Positions 27,212 to 36,993 are shown, counted from the stretch's first letter. The stretch is 64,000 nt of DNA from Bradyrhizobium diazoefficiens USDA 110 (GCF_000011365.1 NC_004463.1:558001-622000); one strand, 5' to 3'. A program made the numbers and translations. Notes: generated by a model from the sequence alone, not told the origin.

Positions 27212-28527
27212 CAGCGATTGTCCAGCATCAGCAGCGCAACCAGCATCAGCACGATCGCAGGCCCCGTCTTGACCAGCGCGCCGAGCGGCTCGATCCAGAG
27301 ATCGGGCGTCAGGATCGCCGCGCCGAGCATATAGCCGAGCGAGGCGACAATGCCCGCGACCAAGCCGACCGCAGCCGTACGTCGGAACGCGATCAGCACG
27401 CCGATGCTCATGTCCATCAGGCTGGTGCCGATGGTGATGGGATCGACCAGCGCAGGCGCAAAATTGTGCGCGCTCAAAATGCCGGCGGCGGCGCGGTAGG
27501 ACACGAACAGCGCGATGAAGCCGGAGACGACCCAGAACGCGGCCAGGCTCGCGAAGATCAGCGCCTTGACCAGGAACAGCCGCGCGAACCATTTGTCCTG
27601 GATGGTGGCGGGATGACGTCCGATCACTTCAGCCAGCGTTTTCGGCACGATGCCCGTGGCGGCGATCCAGGCCGAGGGATCACCGCTCACGCCGCGGCGC
27701 AGCTCGGCTATGGCGGTGGAGCGCATCGGCGGCATCCAGCCGAGATAATTGGCGAGATCGCCGATTTTCGCGCCGAGATCGAGCATCAAGGTCGGCATCG
27801 CGATGCGCGGCCAACCGGCCGTGCCGAATGCGAACCGAAACTGCTTGATGATTCCGGCCATGGTGACCGGCTCCGATAGCATCAGGTCCCAGCACACTGA
27901 TATCACGGATGCATCGTCGATATCACGCGCGGCGAGCCAGGCGATGGTCGCCGAGATGTCCTCGACCGCGACGGGCTGGAACGGCGTCGCCATCTCCGCA
28001 CCCGGCAAGTCGAGCGGGAAGGCGGCGAGCGCGCGCAGCATGGCGCTGCCGCCATAGGCTGACGGCGCGACCACGAAGCCGGGCCGCAGGATGGCATGGG
28101 CGATGCCGGAGGCCGCGATCAATCGCTCGGCCTCGCGTTTGGTCGTCGCGAAGGCGGTGCGGTCGGCTTCGGCCATTCCCGGAATCGAGATGTGCACCAG
28201 CCGGATCGCGCTGTCGCCGATCGCCTGAAGCAGACGCGCGACGAAATCCCGGTGCACGGCGCTTGTGTCGCTGCCGGGCCCATCCTGGAGCACGCCGAGG
28301 CAATTCACGACGACATCCACGGCCTGCTCGCGCAGCAGGCGCGTCAGCGCGGCCGCATCGAGCGATAGGATTGGAAGCTCGATATCGAGCGCGCCCATCT
28401 TCTGCGCCGGCGACAGGCTGCGCGCCACGCCGACGGCGCGAAAGCCCCGCGCGCGCAGATCGTCGGTGACGAAGCGGCCGATCAGGCCGGAGGCGCCGAG
28501 CACCAGGATGGTTCGCTGGTTCATCAT
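27211..28527 (-). CDS. NAD(P)-binding (SDR-like) protein fused to DoxX-like membrane domain
   Basis: This 438-residue fusion has an N-terminal atypical SDR/NmrA Rossmann domain (about 6-300; VLGASGLIGRFVTDDLRARGFRAVGVAR, AFATTKREAERLIAASGIAHAILRPGFV). A C-terminal four-helix DoxX_3-like membrane domain (about 315-438) contains LFLVKALIFASLAAFWVVSGFIALF and GTSLMDMSIGVLIAFRRTAAVGLVAGIV. A cytosolic NAD(P) sensor or reductase is thus attached to a DoxX-type membrane domain. It sits between DUF2269 (4-base gap) and DCC (ATGA overlap). The set recurs in proteobacteria but has no settled function. Confidence 0.88.
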   Translation of the reverse strand: MMNQRTILVLGASGLIGRFVTDDLRARGFRAVGVARSLSPAQKMGALDIELPILSLDAAALTRLLREQAVDVVVNCLGVLQDGPGSDTSAVHRDFVARLLQAIGDSAIRLVHISIPGMAEADRTAFATTKREAERLIAASGIAHAILRPGFVVAPSAYGGSAMLRALAAFPLDLPGAEMATPFQPVAVEDISATIAWLAARDIDDASVISVCWDLMLSEPVTMAGIIKQFRFAFGTAGWPRIAMPTLMLDLGAKIGDLANYLGWMPPMRSTAIAELRRGVSGDPSAWIAATGIVPKTLAEVIGRHPATIQDKWFARLFLVKALIFASLAAFWVVSGFIALFVSYRAAAGILSAHNFAPALVDPITIGTSLMDMSIGVLIAFRRTAAVGLVAGIVASLGYMLGAAILTPDLWIEPLGALVKTGPAIVLMLVALLMLDNR

Positions 28528-28531
28528 TCCC

Positions 28532-28999
28532 TCAAAACGGCTTGGCGACCATCAGCCAGAGGATGAGCATCGTCGCGCCGAAGCCGGGGAAGCCGAACGC
28601 GAACCAGCGGCGGAACAGGACGAAGTAACGCTCCGGCAGCGCGGCGCGCTGCTCGGAAGCCTTGCGCGCGAGATCGCGCATCTCGATCTGCATGAAGACG
28701 ACAGGGATCCAGAACAGGCCCGCGATGGCATAGAGCGCGAGCGACGCGAGCAGCCAGCGCTCCGTGAACGACGTGGCCGAGAGCATCATCAGCAGGCCAC
28801 CGCTGACCGGCTGCAAGATCACGGCCGACAGCGTGAAGATCGCGTCGGCAATCACCACCACCGAGGCGGTGCGCGCAATGAAGTCTGCATCGTGCGTGCG
28901 ATGCGCCATCAGCATGAAGAAGGCGATGCCGGTTCCGGTGCCGAGGATGACGATGGCGCCGAGCACGTGCAGGTATTTGACCAGGAAATATAACGTCAT
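28532..28999 (-). CDS. DUF2269 family integral membrane protein
   Basis: The 155-residue protein has four membrane helices: LYFLVKYLHVLGAIVILGTGTGIAFFML, then about 45-70, 83-103 and 134-152. The early VKYLHVLGAIVILG motif with His11 is typical of the DUF2269 family. The ATG overlaps the stop of the alpha/beta hydrolase gene (ATGA), and the next gene begins 4 bases after its stop. Its partners suggest a membrane complex with the SDR-DoxX protein. Function unknown. Confidence 0.85.
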   Translation of the reverse strand: MTLYFLVKYLHVLGAIVILGTGTGIAFFMLMAHRTHDADFIARTASVVVIADAIFTLSAVILQPVSGGLLMMLSATSFTERWLLASLALYAIAGLFWIPVVFMQIEMRDLARKASEQRAALPERYFVLFRRWFAFGFPGFGATMLILWLMVAKPF

Positions 29000-29874
29000 G
29001 GTTTCTTCTTCAGCGCACGCTCGAGCTCGCTGCCGGCGGCTTTGACGCCGGCTTCGGTCTCGATCATCCAGTGCCCCTCGCTGCCCACCCCGGGCAGTGC
29101 GCGGAAATCGACCTTGCCGCCACCGCCGCGAAATGCATCTGCCAGCGACTTCGAAAATACCGGCGGAAAATAGCTGTCATTGCTCGCAACGAGCCATGTG
29201 ACGGGAATGCGCGCCGCCTTGCCGAATTCAGCGGCGGCCGCGAGAAGCGCATGGGGCGCGCAGATCCGGTTCGGTTCGTCATTGGCATGGCCGCCGCGCC
29301 CCGGCGCAATTACTGTGATCGCCGAGATCGTCTTGGGCTCGGCATTGGCGAGCGCCAGCGCGCCCCAGCCGCCGGCGGAATGGCCGATCACGATCGCGGC
29401 ATCCTTGCGGATGAAATCCTGCTTTCGCAAATGGTCCAGTGCCAGCGAAATTTCTTCGGCGGTCGCACGACCCGCGCGCGCGTAATCCGCTTCGTCACAG
29501 CCGCCCTGGTCTTCGACATAGCGGCCGCCGGTTGCACCGTGGCCGAGCCGTTCCGGCACCAGCACGGCAAAGCCGCGCGCGACGAGGAACGCTGTGAGCG
29601 CGCGGTATTCCGGCTGCGGCATTTGTGCACGACGCAGGCCATTCTGCGTCGAAGCATGCGCGATGACCGCGAGTCGAAATGGACCGGCACCGAACGGGCG
29701 AAACAGCAGCGCATGCGCGGCAATGTCCGTATCCGGCGACGGCACACGCCACTCCTGCCGGCGAAACGGCTCGCCTTCCTCGCCCGATGCAGCGAACGTG
29801 ACCTGGGCGCACAGAGGCGGCGCGGTCAGCAAGGCCAGCAGAGGCAGGAGCGCGAAGATGTTGAAGAGCCGCAT
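28996..29874 (-). CDS. Exported alpha/beta hydrolase
   Basis: The 292-residue protein has a signal peptide (MRLFNIFALLPLLALLTAPPLCAQ). The fold is dienelactone-hydrolase-like: nucleophile VIGHSAGGWGALAL (Ser in GHSAG), HASTQNGLRRAQMPQPEYRALTAFL, and a C-terminal His in GVGSEGHWM. It acts in the periplasm on an ester or similar bond; the substrate is unknown. It is the first gene of a four-gene operon, coupled by a 4-base overlap to DUF2269. It also carries GRGGHANDEPNRIC (a glycine-rich loop). Confidence 0.87.
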   Translation of the reverse strand: MRLFNIFALLPLLALLTAPPLCAQVTFAASGEEGEPFRRQEWRVPSPDTDIAAHALLFRPFGAGPFRLAVIAHASTQNGLRRAQMPQPEYRALTAFLVARGFAVLVPERLGHGATGGRYVEDQGGCDEADYARAGRATAEEISLALDHLRKQDFIRKDAAIVIGHSAGGWGALALANAEPKTISAITVIAPGRGGHANDEPNRICAPHALLAAAAEFGKAARIPVTWLVASNDSYFPPVFSKSLADAFRGGGGKVDFRALPGVGSEGHWMIETEAGVKAAGSELERALKKKP

Positions 29875-30140
29875 GAATTGCCGGAGTCGAACACGGACAA
29901 CGAAGGCCAGACTAACGGGAACGAATCATCCTGGGCGGACTTTCTGCGTTGCCATCGCCATTCATTGGTTGCTGCAACCGAGTTTTGCACCGACGCATGG
30001 CAGTTCGTTGCCGTTCAGGGCAGCGCCTTGTCCTCTTTCGGTACAACACAGTTGAAATACTGATGCAGAAAGTCCACAGGTTAACCGATAATTAACGATA
30101 GGTCTTGCCGCCGACGCGGCGACTTGGTTTGATCGTCTCC

Positions 30141-30650
30141 ATGAGCACAACCCTGATCGAGGTCCGGCCGGCCAAAGCTGCAGATGCAACTGCGGTGGCG
30201 TCAACCCATGACGAAGCCTGGCGCTCGGCCTATCAGGGCATCATTCCCGGCGCCGAGCTGGAGAAGCTGATCAACCGCCGCGGTCCGCAGTGGTGGGACA
30301 GCGCGATCCGCAAGGGCAGCCGCGTCAGCGTGCTGGTGTTCGGCGACAAGATCGCAGGCTATGCCAATTACGGCCGTAACCGTGCCCGCAGCCTGCACTT
30401 CGACGGCGAGATCTACGAGCTCTATCTGCGCCCCGAATTCCAGGGCCTCGGCTTTGGCCGTCGCCTGTTCGCCGCCGCTCGCCGCGACCTGATGCAGAGC
30501 GGGCTGAAGAGCATGGTCGTGTGGGCGCTCTCGGACAACGATCCGGCGACCGAGTTCTACCGGGCCCTGGGCGGCCGCATGGTGGCGCGTTCTTCGGAAC
30601 GATTCGGGCCGAAGTCGCTCGACAAGGTTGCCTTCGCTTGGACCAATTGA
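30141..30650 (+). CDS. GNAT-family N-acetyltransferase
   Basis: The start is at MSTTLIEVRPAKAADA (169 residues); an upstream in-frame ATG-like codon is poorly placed. The acetyl-CoA binding motif A is IYELYLRPEFQGLGFGRRLF, with the Q/RxxGxG/A loop (QGLGFG). Motif B contains WALSDNDPATEFYRALGG. It transfers acetyl groups from acetyl-CoA to an amine in the cytosol; the acceptor is unknown. It sits alone between the minus-strand hydrolase operon and ppa. Confidence 0.92.
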   Translation: MSTTLIEVRPAKAADATAVASTHDEAWRSAYQGIIPGAELEKLINRRGPQWWDSAIRKGSRVSVLVFGDKIAGYANYGRNRARSLHFDGEIYELYLRPEFQGLGFGRRLFAAARRDLMQSGLKSMVVWALSDNDPATEFYRALGGRMVARSSERFGPKSLDKVAFAWTN

Positions 30651-30828
30651 GCTGCTGAAAGTCTAGCCGGCAGCGTTTCCCATCCGTCGATACCGTTGCC
30701 GCTTGAGCCGGTGTTCGCCGGATTCATTATTTCAAAAAAACACGATGGATTGGGGGGCCAAGCCCGCGTATGACAGCGCCAAAATCGCTGCCGGGCGCGA
30801 TTTAACCTCGGCAACAACGGAGCCTTGA

Positions 30829-31365
30829 ATGCGTATCGATGCTATCTCGATCGGGAAAAACGTCCCACAGGACGTCAATGTCATCATCGAAGTCCCCGTG
30901 GGCGGCGAACCGATCAAATACGAGATGGACAAGGAGGCCGGCACGCTGGTGGTCGACCGCTTCCTGTACACGCCGATGCGTTACCCCGGTAACTACGGCT
31001 TCATCCCGCACACGTTGTCGGACGACGGTGACCCCTGCGACGTGCTGATCATCAACACCCGCGCCATCATCCCCGGCGCCGTCATGAGCGTACGCCCGGT
31101 CGGCGTGCTGTTCATGGAAGACGAAGCCGGCGGCGACGAGAAGATCCTGGCGGTGCCGTCGTCGAAGCTGACGCAGCGCTACGACAAGGTGAAGTCGTAC
31201 TCCGACCTGCCCGACATCACGCTGCAGCAGATCCAGCACTTCTTCGAGCACTACAAGGATCTCGAGAAGGGCAAGTGGGTGAAGATCCTGCGCTGGGGCG
31301 GCCCGGAGGACGCGCACAAGCTGATCCTCGAGGGCATCGAGCGCGAGAAGAAGAAGAAGGGCTGA
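30829..31365 (+). CDS. ppa: Inorganic pyrophosphatase
   Basis: This 178-residue soluble family I enzyme hydrolyses PPi to phosphate, pulling nucleic acid and lipid synthesis forward. The family signature is DGDPCDVLI (metal-binding aspartates) after [18 protein letters not shown]. The catalytic KxxxE/Y residues are in [15 protein letters not shown] and [12 protein letters not shown]. The C-terminus ([17 protein letters not shown]) fits the family, and length is standard for bacteria. Its start [13 protein letters not shown] follows a GGAGCC ribosome-binding site. It is followed by a palindromic repeat. Confidence 0.98.
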   Translation: MRIDAISIGKNVPQDVNVIIEVPVGGEPIKYEMDKEAGTLVVDRFLYTPMRYPGNYGFIPHTLSDDGDPCDVLIINTRAIIPGAVMSVRPVGVLFMEDEAGGDEKILAVPSSKLTQRYDKVKSYSDLPDITLQQIQHFFEHYKDLEKGKWVKILRWGGPEDAHKLILEGIEREKKKKG

Positions 31366-31371
31366 GCTTCT

Positions 31372-31488
31372 GTGTCCCGGACGCGGCGCGGCATGAAATG
31401 ACGCGACGCTGAGCCGGGACCCATGCCGCCACTGGGCCCCGGCTCAGCAGCGCCCCGCTGAAGAAGCGCTGCGCTGCGTCCGGGGCAC
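31372..31488. repeat. Palindromic repeat after ppa (GTCCCGGAC...GTCCGGGGC type)
   Basis: A ~117-base imperfect palindrome beginning GTGTCCCGGACGC and ending GCGTCCGGGGCAC, with inner arms GAGCCGGGACC and GGCCCCGGCTC. It is related to 58107-58235. It lies between the convergent genes ppa and folD, where it could terminate both. Confidence 0.7.
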
Positions 31489-31498
31489 GAGAGTTTAC

Positions 31499-32383
31499 CT
31501 ACACCGCCGGCTTCGGCAGCCCGGCGATTGCGCAGGCCGCGCGCAGCGTGTTCACGAGCAGGCACGCCACCGTCATCTGGCCGACGCCGCCGGGCACCGG
31601 CGTGATGGCACCGGCAACGCCGAGCGCTTCCTGATAGGCGACGTCGCCGACAAGGCGCGTCTTGCCGTCCTCCTTTGGAATCCGGCTGATGCCGATGTCG
31701 ATCACGGTCGCGCCGGGCTTCAGCCAGTCGCCGCGCACCATCTCCGGCTTGCCGACGGCGGCGTAGACGAGATCGGCGCGCTTCACGAGGCCCGGCAAAT
31801 CGCGCGAGCGCGAATGCGCGATGGTCACCGTGGCGTTCTCGTTCAGCAGCAATTGCACCAGCGGCCGGCCGACCAGGTTGGAGCGGCCGATGACGATGGC
31901 GTTCAAGCCCTCGAGCGAGGGATGGACGCTCTTGGTCAAAATGATGGAGCCGAGCGGCGTGCAGGGCGACAGCGCTTCGAAACCGCCAGCGAGACGACCG
32001 GCATTGTTCGGATGCAGGCCGTCGACATCCTTGGCGGGATCGATGGCGTTGATGACGGCCTCGGTGTTGAGGCCCTTCGGCAGCGGCAGCTGGACAAGAA
32101 TACCGTGCACGGCGGGATCGCGGTTGAGCTTTGCGACGACGGCCAGCAAGTCCGCTTGCGAGACGTCAGCCGGCAGCTTGTGCTCGAAGGAGGCCATGCC
32201 GGCCGCCTGCGTCTGGGTGCCCTTGGAGCGGACATAGACCTCGCTCGCCGGGTCGTTGCCGACCAGGACCACCGCAAGGCCCGGCACCAGATTGTGCTCG
32301 CGCTTGACGCGGGCAACCTCGTCGGCCACGCGCGCCCGGAGGTCCGCGGCAATGACTTTTCCATCGATGATCTTGGCCGTCAT
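31499..32383 (-). CDS. folD: Bifunctional methylenetetrahydrofolate dehydrogenase/cyclohydrolase
   Basis: This 294-residue cytosolic enzyme interconverts methylene-, methenyl- and formyl-tetrahydrofolate with NADP. Family features: [30 protein letters not shown] (catalytic YxxxK, the Lys in YVRSK), [37 protein letters not shown] (Rossmann) and the C-terminal [15 protein letters not shown]. It is the last gene of a YggT-DUF167-folD operon on the minus strand. The DUF167 stop lies just 1 base upstream of its start. Confidence 0.97.
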   Translation of the reverse strand: MTAKIIDGKVIAADLRARVADEVARVKREHNLVPGLAVVLVGNDPASEVYVRSKGTQTQAAGMASFEHKLPADVSQADLLAVVAKLNRDPAVHGILVQLPLPKGLNTEAVINAIDPAKDVDGLHPNNAGRLAGGFEALSPCTPLGSIILTKSVHPSLEGLNAIVIGRSNLVGRPLVQLLLNENATVTIAHSRSRDLPGLVKRADLVYAAVGKPEMVRGDWLKPGATVIDIGISRIPKEDGKTRLVGDVAYQEALGVAGAITPVPGGVGQMTVACLLVNTLRAACAIAGLPKPAV

Positions 32384-32384
32384 G

Positions 32385-32738
32385 TCAGTTCCCTCGGTCT
32401 TTCGATTTGGCGGATGCGAGTTGGCGCAAGGTCTCGCCGAGCCGAGCCGGATCGCCGTCGACCGCGATCTGCTTCAGCCGCGAGGTCGCTCCGGACAGGA
32501 GTCTTACGCTGGCCTTGGGGACACCAAGCGATTTCGCCAGCAGGACCAAAACGGCCTTGTTGGCCTCGCCGCCATCGGCGATCGCGCGCACCCGCACCTT
32601 GAGCACGCTGCGGCCATCGGCCAGCTGCTCGATCCCGTCGATGTCGTCGCGGCCGCCGCGCGGCGTCACCCGCAGCGCGATGCTGATTCCTGCAGCCGAG
32701 TAACGCCAGGGTTCCTTGAAGGCCTCTTTCGCGACCAA
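32385..32738 (-). CDS. DUF167 (YggU) family protein
   Basis: The 117-residue protein has the DUF167 core: [70 protein letters not shown]. The RxxPxxG and GxAN-type motifs are conserved. YggU is a small cytosolic protein, perhaps nucleic-acid linked, usually next to YggT as here (15-base gap). It is followed directly by folD. Function not established. Confidence 0.93.
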   Translation of the reverse strand: MVAKEAFKEPWRYSAAGISIALRVTPRGGRDDIDGIEQLADGRSVLKVRVRAIADGGEANKAVLVLLAKSLGVPKASVRLLSGATSRLKQIAVDGDPARLGETLRQLASAKSKDRGN

Positions 32739-32753
32739 GGCGCTCCTGCCTGC

Positions 32754-33044
32754 TTAGATGACGTTCGGGTAGATGTAATACAGGATCACCCGCTCGATGA
32801 ACATGATGAGCAGGATCAGGATGATCGGCGAGATGTCGAGCCCGCCGAGGCTGGGCAGGAAATTGCGAATCGGCGCCAGCACCGGCTCGGTGATCCGGTA
32901 GAGGAACTCCGCAACCGCCGAAACGAACTGGTTGCGGGTGTTCACCACGTTGAAAGCGATCAGCCAGGACAGGATCGCGGAGGCGATCAGCAGCCAGACG
33001 TAGAGGTCGAGCACGATGATGACGATGTCGAGAACGGCACGCAT
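32754..33044 (-). CDS. YggT family membrane protein
   Basis: This 96-residue protein has two YggT-type hydrophobic segments, about 3-26 (VLDIVIIVLDLYVWLLIASAILSWL) and 66-92 (GGLDISPIILILLIMFIERVIL). The conserved linker is YRITEPVLAPIRNFLPSLGGLDISP, with the family PxRxxxP motif. YggT proteins are linked to membrane or division functions (CCB3/YlmG relatives). It heads the YggT-DUF167-folD operon. The ~200-base region upstream leads to tRNA-Ala. Confidence 0.93.
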   Translation of the reverse strand: MRAVLDIVIIVLDLYVWLLIASAILSWLIAFNVVNTRNQFVSAVAEFLYRITEPVLAPIRNFLPSLGGLDISPIILILLIMFIERVILYYIYPNVI

Positions 33045-33250
33045 GGCTTTTGAAGACTCTGGCTTTTGAAAACTCTGGCTGCGGTCGGGATTGACGCCTT
33101 TTGCTAGATATCGGTTCCCCCCGGCCCAAACAAGGGAAGTTCGGACGCAGGAATGGCTAAAACCGGGTTACGCCCGTCCTTGACTTGACCTTGGCAGGGA
33201 CTTAAATGGCGCCCGGTTGTCGGCCGCGTTTACCAGGGCGGCCAACAAAC

Positions 33251-33326
<76 letters not shown>

Positions 33327-33434
33327 GCCTTCGCAGGCTGCGCCTGCTTCGGCTCGGCAAGCCCGCTCGTAGCGAAGGCTGCCACGCCATAGCCCACGGG
33401 GCGACGGCGGGCTCCATCCGAAGACCTCTCCCCC

Positions 33435-34247
33435 CTACCTCCCCGTAAACCTCGGCGGCCGCTTTTCCATGAAGCTTGCCACGCCCTCCCGGAAATCGCT
33501 GCCGCCGAGCGCCACCATCATCTCCCGGTTGGCCTCGATCGTTGCCTCGGCCAGCGTCTGGAACGGCACCTCGTAGAGCTGGCGCTTGATCACGGCCATC
33601 GCGCTCGGCGAGACGAAGTCGGCGAGGTCGCGCGCATAGGCGTAGGTTTCCTCGCGGAGCTTCTCCGGCGAGCACAGACGGTTGACCAGCCCGATCCGCA
33701 GCGCCTCGTCGCTCGAAACACGGCGCGCCGAGAGCAACAGATCCATCGCATTGGCATGGCCGACGATGCGCGGCAGCATCCAGCTGATGCCGTGCTCGGC
33801 GATGAGCCCGCGCCGCGCGAAGGCGGTGGTGAACACGGTGTTGTCGGCGGCAAAGCGCAGGTCGCAATAGAGCGCGTGGACGAGGCCGATGCCCGCGGTC
33901 GCGCCGTTGAGCATAGCGATGACGGGCTTGCCGATCGACGGATAGAAGCCGTAGCGCGTCTGCCAGTCGGGCCGGCGATTCATGTCGAAGGGCGGCAGGC
34001 TCGATGCGCGCCTGACGTCATCGGGGTCGAGCCCTTTCAGCGCATCCATGTCGGCGCCGGCGCAGAAGGCGCGGCCCGCGCCGGTGAGCACGATGACGCG
34101 GACATTGTCGTCGGCGCTTGATGCTTCCATCGCATGGCGCACGTCGCGCTCCATTGTCGGCGTCCACGCGTTCATGCGGTCCGGGCGATTGAGCGTGATG
34201 GTCGCGACCTTGTCGCGCACCTCATAGAGAATGTGTTCATAGGCCAT
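33435..34247 (-). CDS. Enoyl-CoA hydratase/isomerase family protein
   Basis: This 270-residue crotonase-fold enzyme has [22 protein letters not shown] (oxyanion-hole loop), [28 protein letters not shown], and [21 protein letters not shown], which includes one catalytic glutamate. These place it in the enoyl-CoA hydratase/isomerase family acting on acyl-CoA in beta-oxidation or aromatic degradation. No other beta-oxidation gene is adjacent. The C-terminal trimerisation helices end in [13 protein letters not shown]. Exact substrate unknown. Confidence 0.92.
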   Translation of the reverse strand: MAYEHILYEVRDKVATITLNRPDRMNAWTPTMERDVRHAMEASSADDNVRVIVLTGAGRAFCAGADMDALKGLDPDDVRRASSLPPFDMNRRPDWQTRYGFYPSIGKPVIAMLNGATAGIGLVHALYCDLRFAADNTVFTTAFARRGLIAEHGISWMLPRIVGHANAMDLLLSARRVSSDEALRIGLVNRLCSPEKLREETYAYARDLADFVSPSAMAVIKRQLYEVPFQTLAEATIEANREMMVALGGSDFREGVASFMEKRPPRFTGR

Positions 34248-34346
34248 GACGCTCTCCCTTTGTCTGCCGGCACGCGTTCGCGCGCGCTCGTTGTCAGCGA
34301 GCCTAGCATATCCAGGGATGAGGCAAGGGCTTGCGCGAAGGCGCGA

Positions 34347-35150
34347 TCACTCGGCGGCTTGCGCCAGCAGCGGCCGGCGCGCCAGCCAGCCATTGATGAA
34401 GTGATCGAGCCAGGCGCGTTCCGCGGCATCGTACACGGCACGGTCCGCGAAATGATGATGCCGCTCGCGCGCACCGGGCGCGCTGAACCCGTCATAGCCG
34501 CGCGTGGTCCAGCGATGCATCATGGCGTAGGTCACGTCAGGATGAAACTGCACTCCGAAGGCATGGCCCGCGCGGAACGCCTGCACCGGAAAATCGTCGC
34601 CTTCCGCAAGCAGCTCAGTGCCGGCCGGCAGCTCGAAACCCTCGCGGTGCCAGTGATAGACCTGCGCCGGCCAGGCCGGACAGAGCGCGTGGCCCGCGGC
34701 CGTCGGGCGGATCGGGTAGTAGCCGATCTGAGTCAGTGCCTCCGCATGCGGCGCGACGCGGGCGCCGAGCTGCATCGCCAGCATCTGCGCACCGAGACAG
34801 ATGCCGAGGAACGGCCGCTGTTCGCGAAGCGGAATTTCGATCCAGTCGATCTCGCGGCGGATGTAGTCGTCGGGATCGTTGGCGCTCATGGGGCCGCCGA
34901 AGACCACGGCGCCGGCATGCTGATCGAGCGTCTCCGGAAGCGGATCGCCAAAGCGGGGACGGCGGATGTCGAGACGATGGCCGAGCGCGCGCAGCGCATT
35001 GCCGACCCGGCCGGGCGTCGAGGATTCCTGGTGCAGGACAATCAGAACCGGCAACCGGGCTTCGGGACGAGCAGCAGATGCGCCAAGGGCCCTTCTCTTC
35101 GGGAAGGGCACCAATTCCGCGCCACCAAACCTGTCCGTCCGGAACGACAT
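34347..35150 (-). CDS. Class I glutamine amidotransferase-like protein
   Basis: The 267-residue GATase1-fold protein has the nucleophile elbow LGICLGAQMLA and a later VQFHPDV, where Asp replaces the usual third-member Glu (HPE). The N-terminus has LIVLHQESSTPGRVGNALRALGH and GGPMSANDPDDYIRREIDWIE. The set resembles GMP-synthase-like amidotransferases that liberate ammonia from glutamine or cleave gamma-glutamyl bonds, as in PuuD-type enzymes. No synthetase partner is next to it. A weak CRP-like palindrome lies upstream (35210-35225). Confidence 0.88.
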   Translation of the reverse strand: MSFRTDRFGGAELVPFPKRRALGASAARPEARLPVLIVLHQESSTPGRVGNALRALGHRLDIRRPRFGDPLPETLDQHAGAVVFGGPMSANDPDDYIRREIDWIEIPLREQRPFLGICLGAQMLAMQLGARVAPHAEALTQIGYYPIRPTAAGHALCPAWPAQVYHWHREGFELPAGTELLAEGDDFPVQAFRAGHAFGVQFHPDVTYAMMHRWTTRGYDGFSAPGARERHHHFADRAVYDAAERAWLDHFINGWLARRPLLAQAAE

Positions 35151-35209
35151 TGCCTTTCCAAATGCTATCGGTTCAGACCGCCAGCATAGCTAAGCGATGG
35201 TTAACATCG

Positions 35210-35225
35210 TGTGAGTTTGCGCACA
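35210..35225. promoter_or_regulatory. CRP-like palindrome upstream of the amidotransferase gene (weak)
   Basis: TGTGA-GTTTGC-GCACA, one mismatch to TGTGA-N6-TCACA, 60 bases upstream of the amidotransferase start at 35150. Confidence 0.3.
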
Positions 35226-35279
35226 CACGACACCGATCAGGAAAGCAAGCTCCGGGCCACGACAGGCTTCGAGCGTTCT

Positions 35280-36059
35280 TCAGCGTCTCTGCCGCTGGAA
35301 TCGACTGGTGGCGGACAGGATGAAGCCGCGCGGGAAGAAACGCAGCGCGAACGGCACAATCTTGATGCCGAGACCCGGCAGCACTGCCCGTTTATTTGCC
35401 ATCAGCCCACGATAGGCCTCCCGTGCAACATCGGAGGCAGGAACATTGAGAAGGGCCGTATTGTGTCCGGATCCGACGCCGGCGCGCGCCTGGAATTCGG
35501 TAGGCACCGGACCCGGGCAAAGTACGGTGACGCGGACGCCGCGCGGCGCGAGCTCCGCCCGCAAGGCCTCGGTGAGAGAAATCACATAGGCCTTGGACGC
35601 GTAATAGACCGCCATGCCGGGGCCGGGCAGAAAGCCGGCGACCGAGCCGACATTGAGAAGACCGCCCTTGTTCCTGATGAGCTGATCGGCAAATCGCAGC
35701 GACAGATCGGTCAGGGCCCGGACGTTGACGTCGACGATGCCAACCTGCTCGTCGCGATCGCACTCGATGGCATCGCCGAACACGCCGAAGCCGGCATTGT
35801 TGACGAGATGGTCGAGCTCGACATCTTCGGCGGCGAGCGCGGCCGCGATCTTCTCGCCGGCATCAGCTTCCTGGAGGTCGCAGGCGATTACGATCGGCTT
35901 CTTGCCGCCCTTGGCGGCGAGTTCGTTCGCGAGCGCCTCGAGCCGGTCCGCACGCCGCGCCGTCAGCGCCAGACGGTGTCCATTCGCGGCGAACACCCGC
36001 GCCAGCTCCGTGCCGATGCCCGCCGAGGCACCGGTGATCAACGTTACCCGCTCAGTCAC
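35280..36059 (-). CDS. SDR-family oxidoreductase
   Basis: The start is taken at the GTG of VTERVTLITGASAGIG (259 residues), with AAGAGA upstream. Classical SDR features: TGASAGIG cofactor loop, TARRADRLEALANEL (NADP-type arginine), DLQEAD, NNAGFG, SVAGFLPGPG, catalytic YYASK and PGPVPTEF. The C-terminal hydrophobic stretch (LGIKIVPFALRFFPRGF) suggests membrane association, as in SDRs that act on lipids. The role is unassigned. It lies between the amidotransferase and TerB-like genes on the same strand. Confidence 0.9.
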   Translation of the reverse strand: MTERVTLITGASAGIGTELARVFAANGHRLALTARRADRLEALANELAAKGGKKPIVIACDLQEADAGEKIAAALAAEDVELDHLVNNAGFGVFGDAIECDRDEQVGIVDVNVRALTDLSLRFADQLIRNKGGLLNVGSVAGFLPGPGMAVYYASKAYVISLTEALRAELAPRGVRVTVLCPGPVPTEFQARAGVGSGHNTALLNVPASDVAREAYRGLMANKRAVLPGLGIKIVPFALRFFPRGFILSATSRFQRQRR

Positions 36060-36286
36060 GATCGAAGTCTCTTGAATTGAAGTTTTTAGTCCCGCAATGG
36101 CGGAACGAGAGCATAGGCCGTACGCGACAGGCAAGCGGCGCTGACAGCATGGCCGCCTGACCGGACATCAGGGAGACCAGAAAACCCGGGGATTTACGGA
36201 TGAATCCGGGATAACCGCAGCCGGGGGCTACATTAAAGTTTCGTCATGTAGCCTGTACAACCGGCAATCCGCCGTGTTGGACGAAA

Positions 36287-36775
36287 TCAGCCGCCTACGG
36301 CGCCGTCCTTCACCTGGTTACCGGCACGGTCCGCCACGGCATGCTTCAGGTCGATCCGGTCGCGCTGGGAAATCCCGAGCAGGTCGGAGGCGCGCCAGAC
36401 CACGTTGTCCTCGAACTCGGAGACCTGGCCGTCGGCATAGACCAGCTCCCACATCATCTGGACGATGCGCTTGCGGCCCGCTTCGTCGAGCGAGCGCATG
36501 ATGACGCTGGTGAAGTGATAGAGATCGACCGCCTCACCCTCGACCTGGGTCGCATCGGCGATCAAACGATCGGCAGTGCCGCGATCGAGCCCAAAATGGC
36601 TTTCGATCAGGCTGTGCAGCTTGCGCTGCTCGGTCGCCGTCGGCTGGCCGTCCAGCGAGACCACGTGAACCAGCAACGCGGTCGCCGCAAGCCGATAATC
36701 GCTGTCGCCGAATGCGCGATCCCCGGCATGGGGAGCAACAATGTCGGCGATGAATTGACGCAGGCCGTCGAGCAT
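36287..36775 (-). CDS. TerB-family protein (COG4103-type)
   Basis: The 162-residue helical protein is of the TerB superfamily: YRLAATALLVHVVSLDGQPTATEQRKLHSLIESHFGL and WELVYADGQVSEFEDNVVWRASDLLGIS, with repeated xDGxxxxxE metal-type motifs (LDGQ...E, ADGQ...E). TerB domains are linked to tellurite or chemical stress and to membrane complexes, and the acidic motifs suggest divalent cation binding. No Ter operon partners are near. It stands alone. Confidence 0.85.
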   Translation of the reverse strand: MLDGLRQFIADIVAPHAGDRAFGDSDYRLAATALLVHVVSLDGQPTATEQRKLHSLIESHFGLDRGTADRLIADATQVEGEAVDLYHFTSVIMRSLDEAGRKRIVQMMWELVYADGQVSEFEDNVVWRASDLLGISQRDRIDLKHAVADRAGNQVKDGAVGG

Positions 36776-36902
36776 GGGGTCCTACCGAAAACGATGACGC
36801 CGCGGGGGCGCGGCGTTACCAGCATTATATGTGCGGGAAACTCAACCGGCGCAACGTGCGTCAGTTCCCCGCGCTGCATTACGTTTCGGCAATCTGTTCG
36901 CT

Positions 36903-36993
36903 GTCATTCCGGGGCGCGCGAAGCGCGAACCCGGAATCTCGCGCTACAATCTCGAGATTCCGGGTCTGGCCCTTCGGGCCATCCCGGAATGAC
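36903..36993. repeat. GTCATTCCGG-family palindromic repeat, copy 5
   Basis: A 91-base copy bounded by GTCATTCCGG and CCGGAATGAC, with a ~13-base insertion around TCGCGCTACAATCTCGAGATT. The inner GGCCCTTCGGGCC arm is conserved. It lies between the adenylate cyclase and TerB-like genes. Confidence 0.85.
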
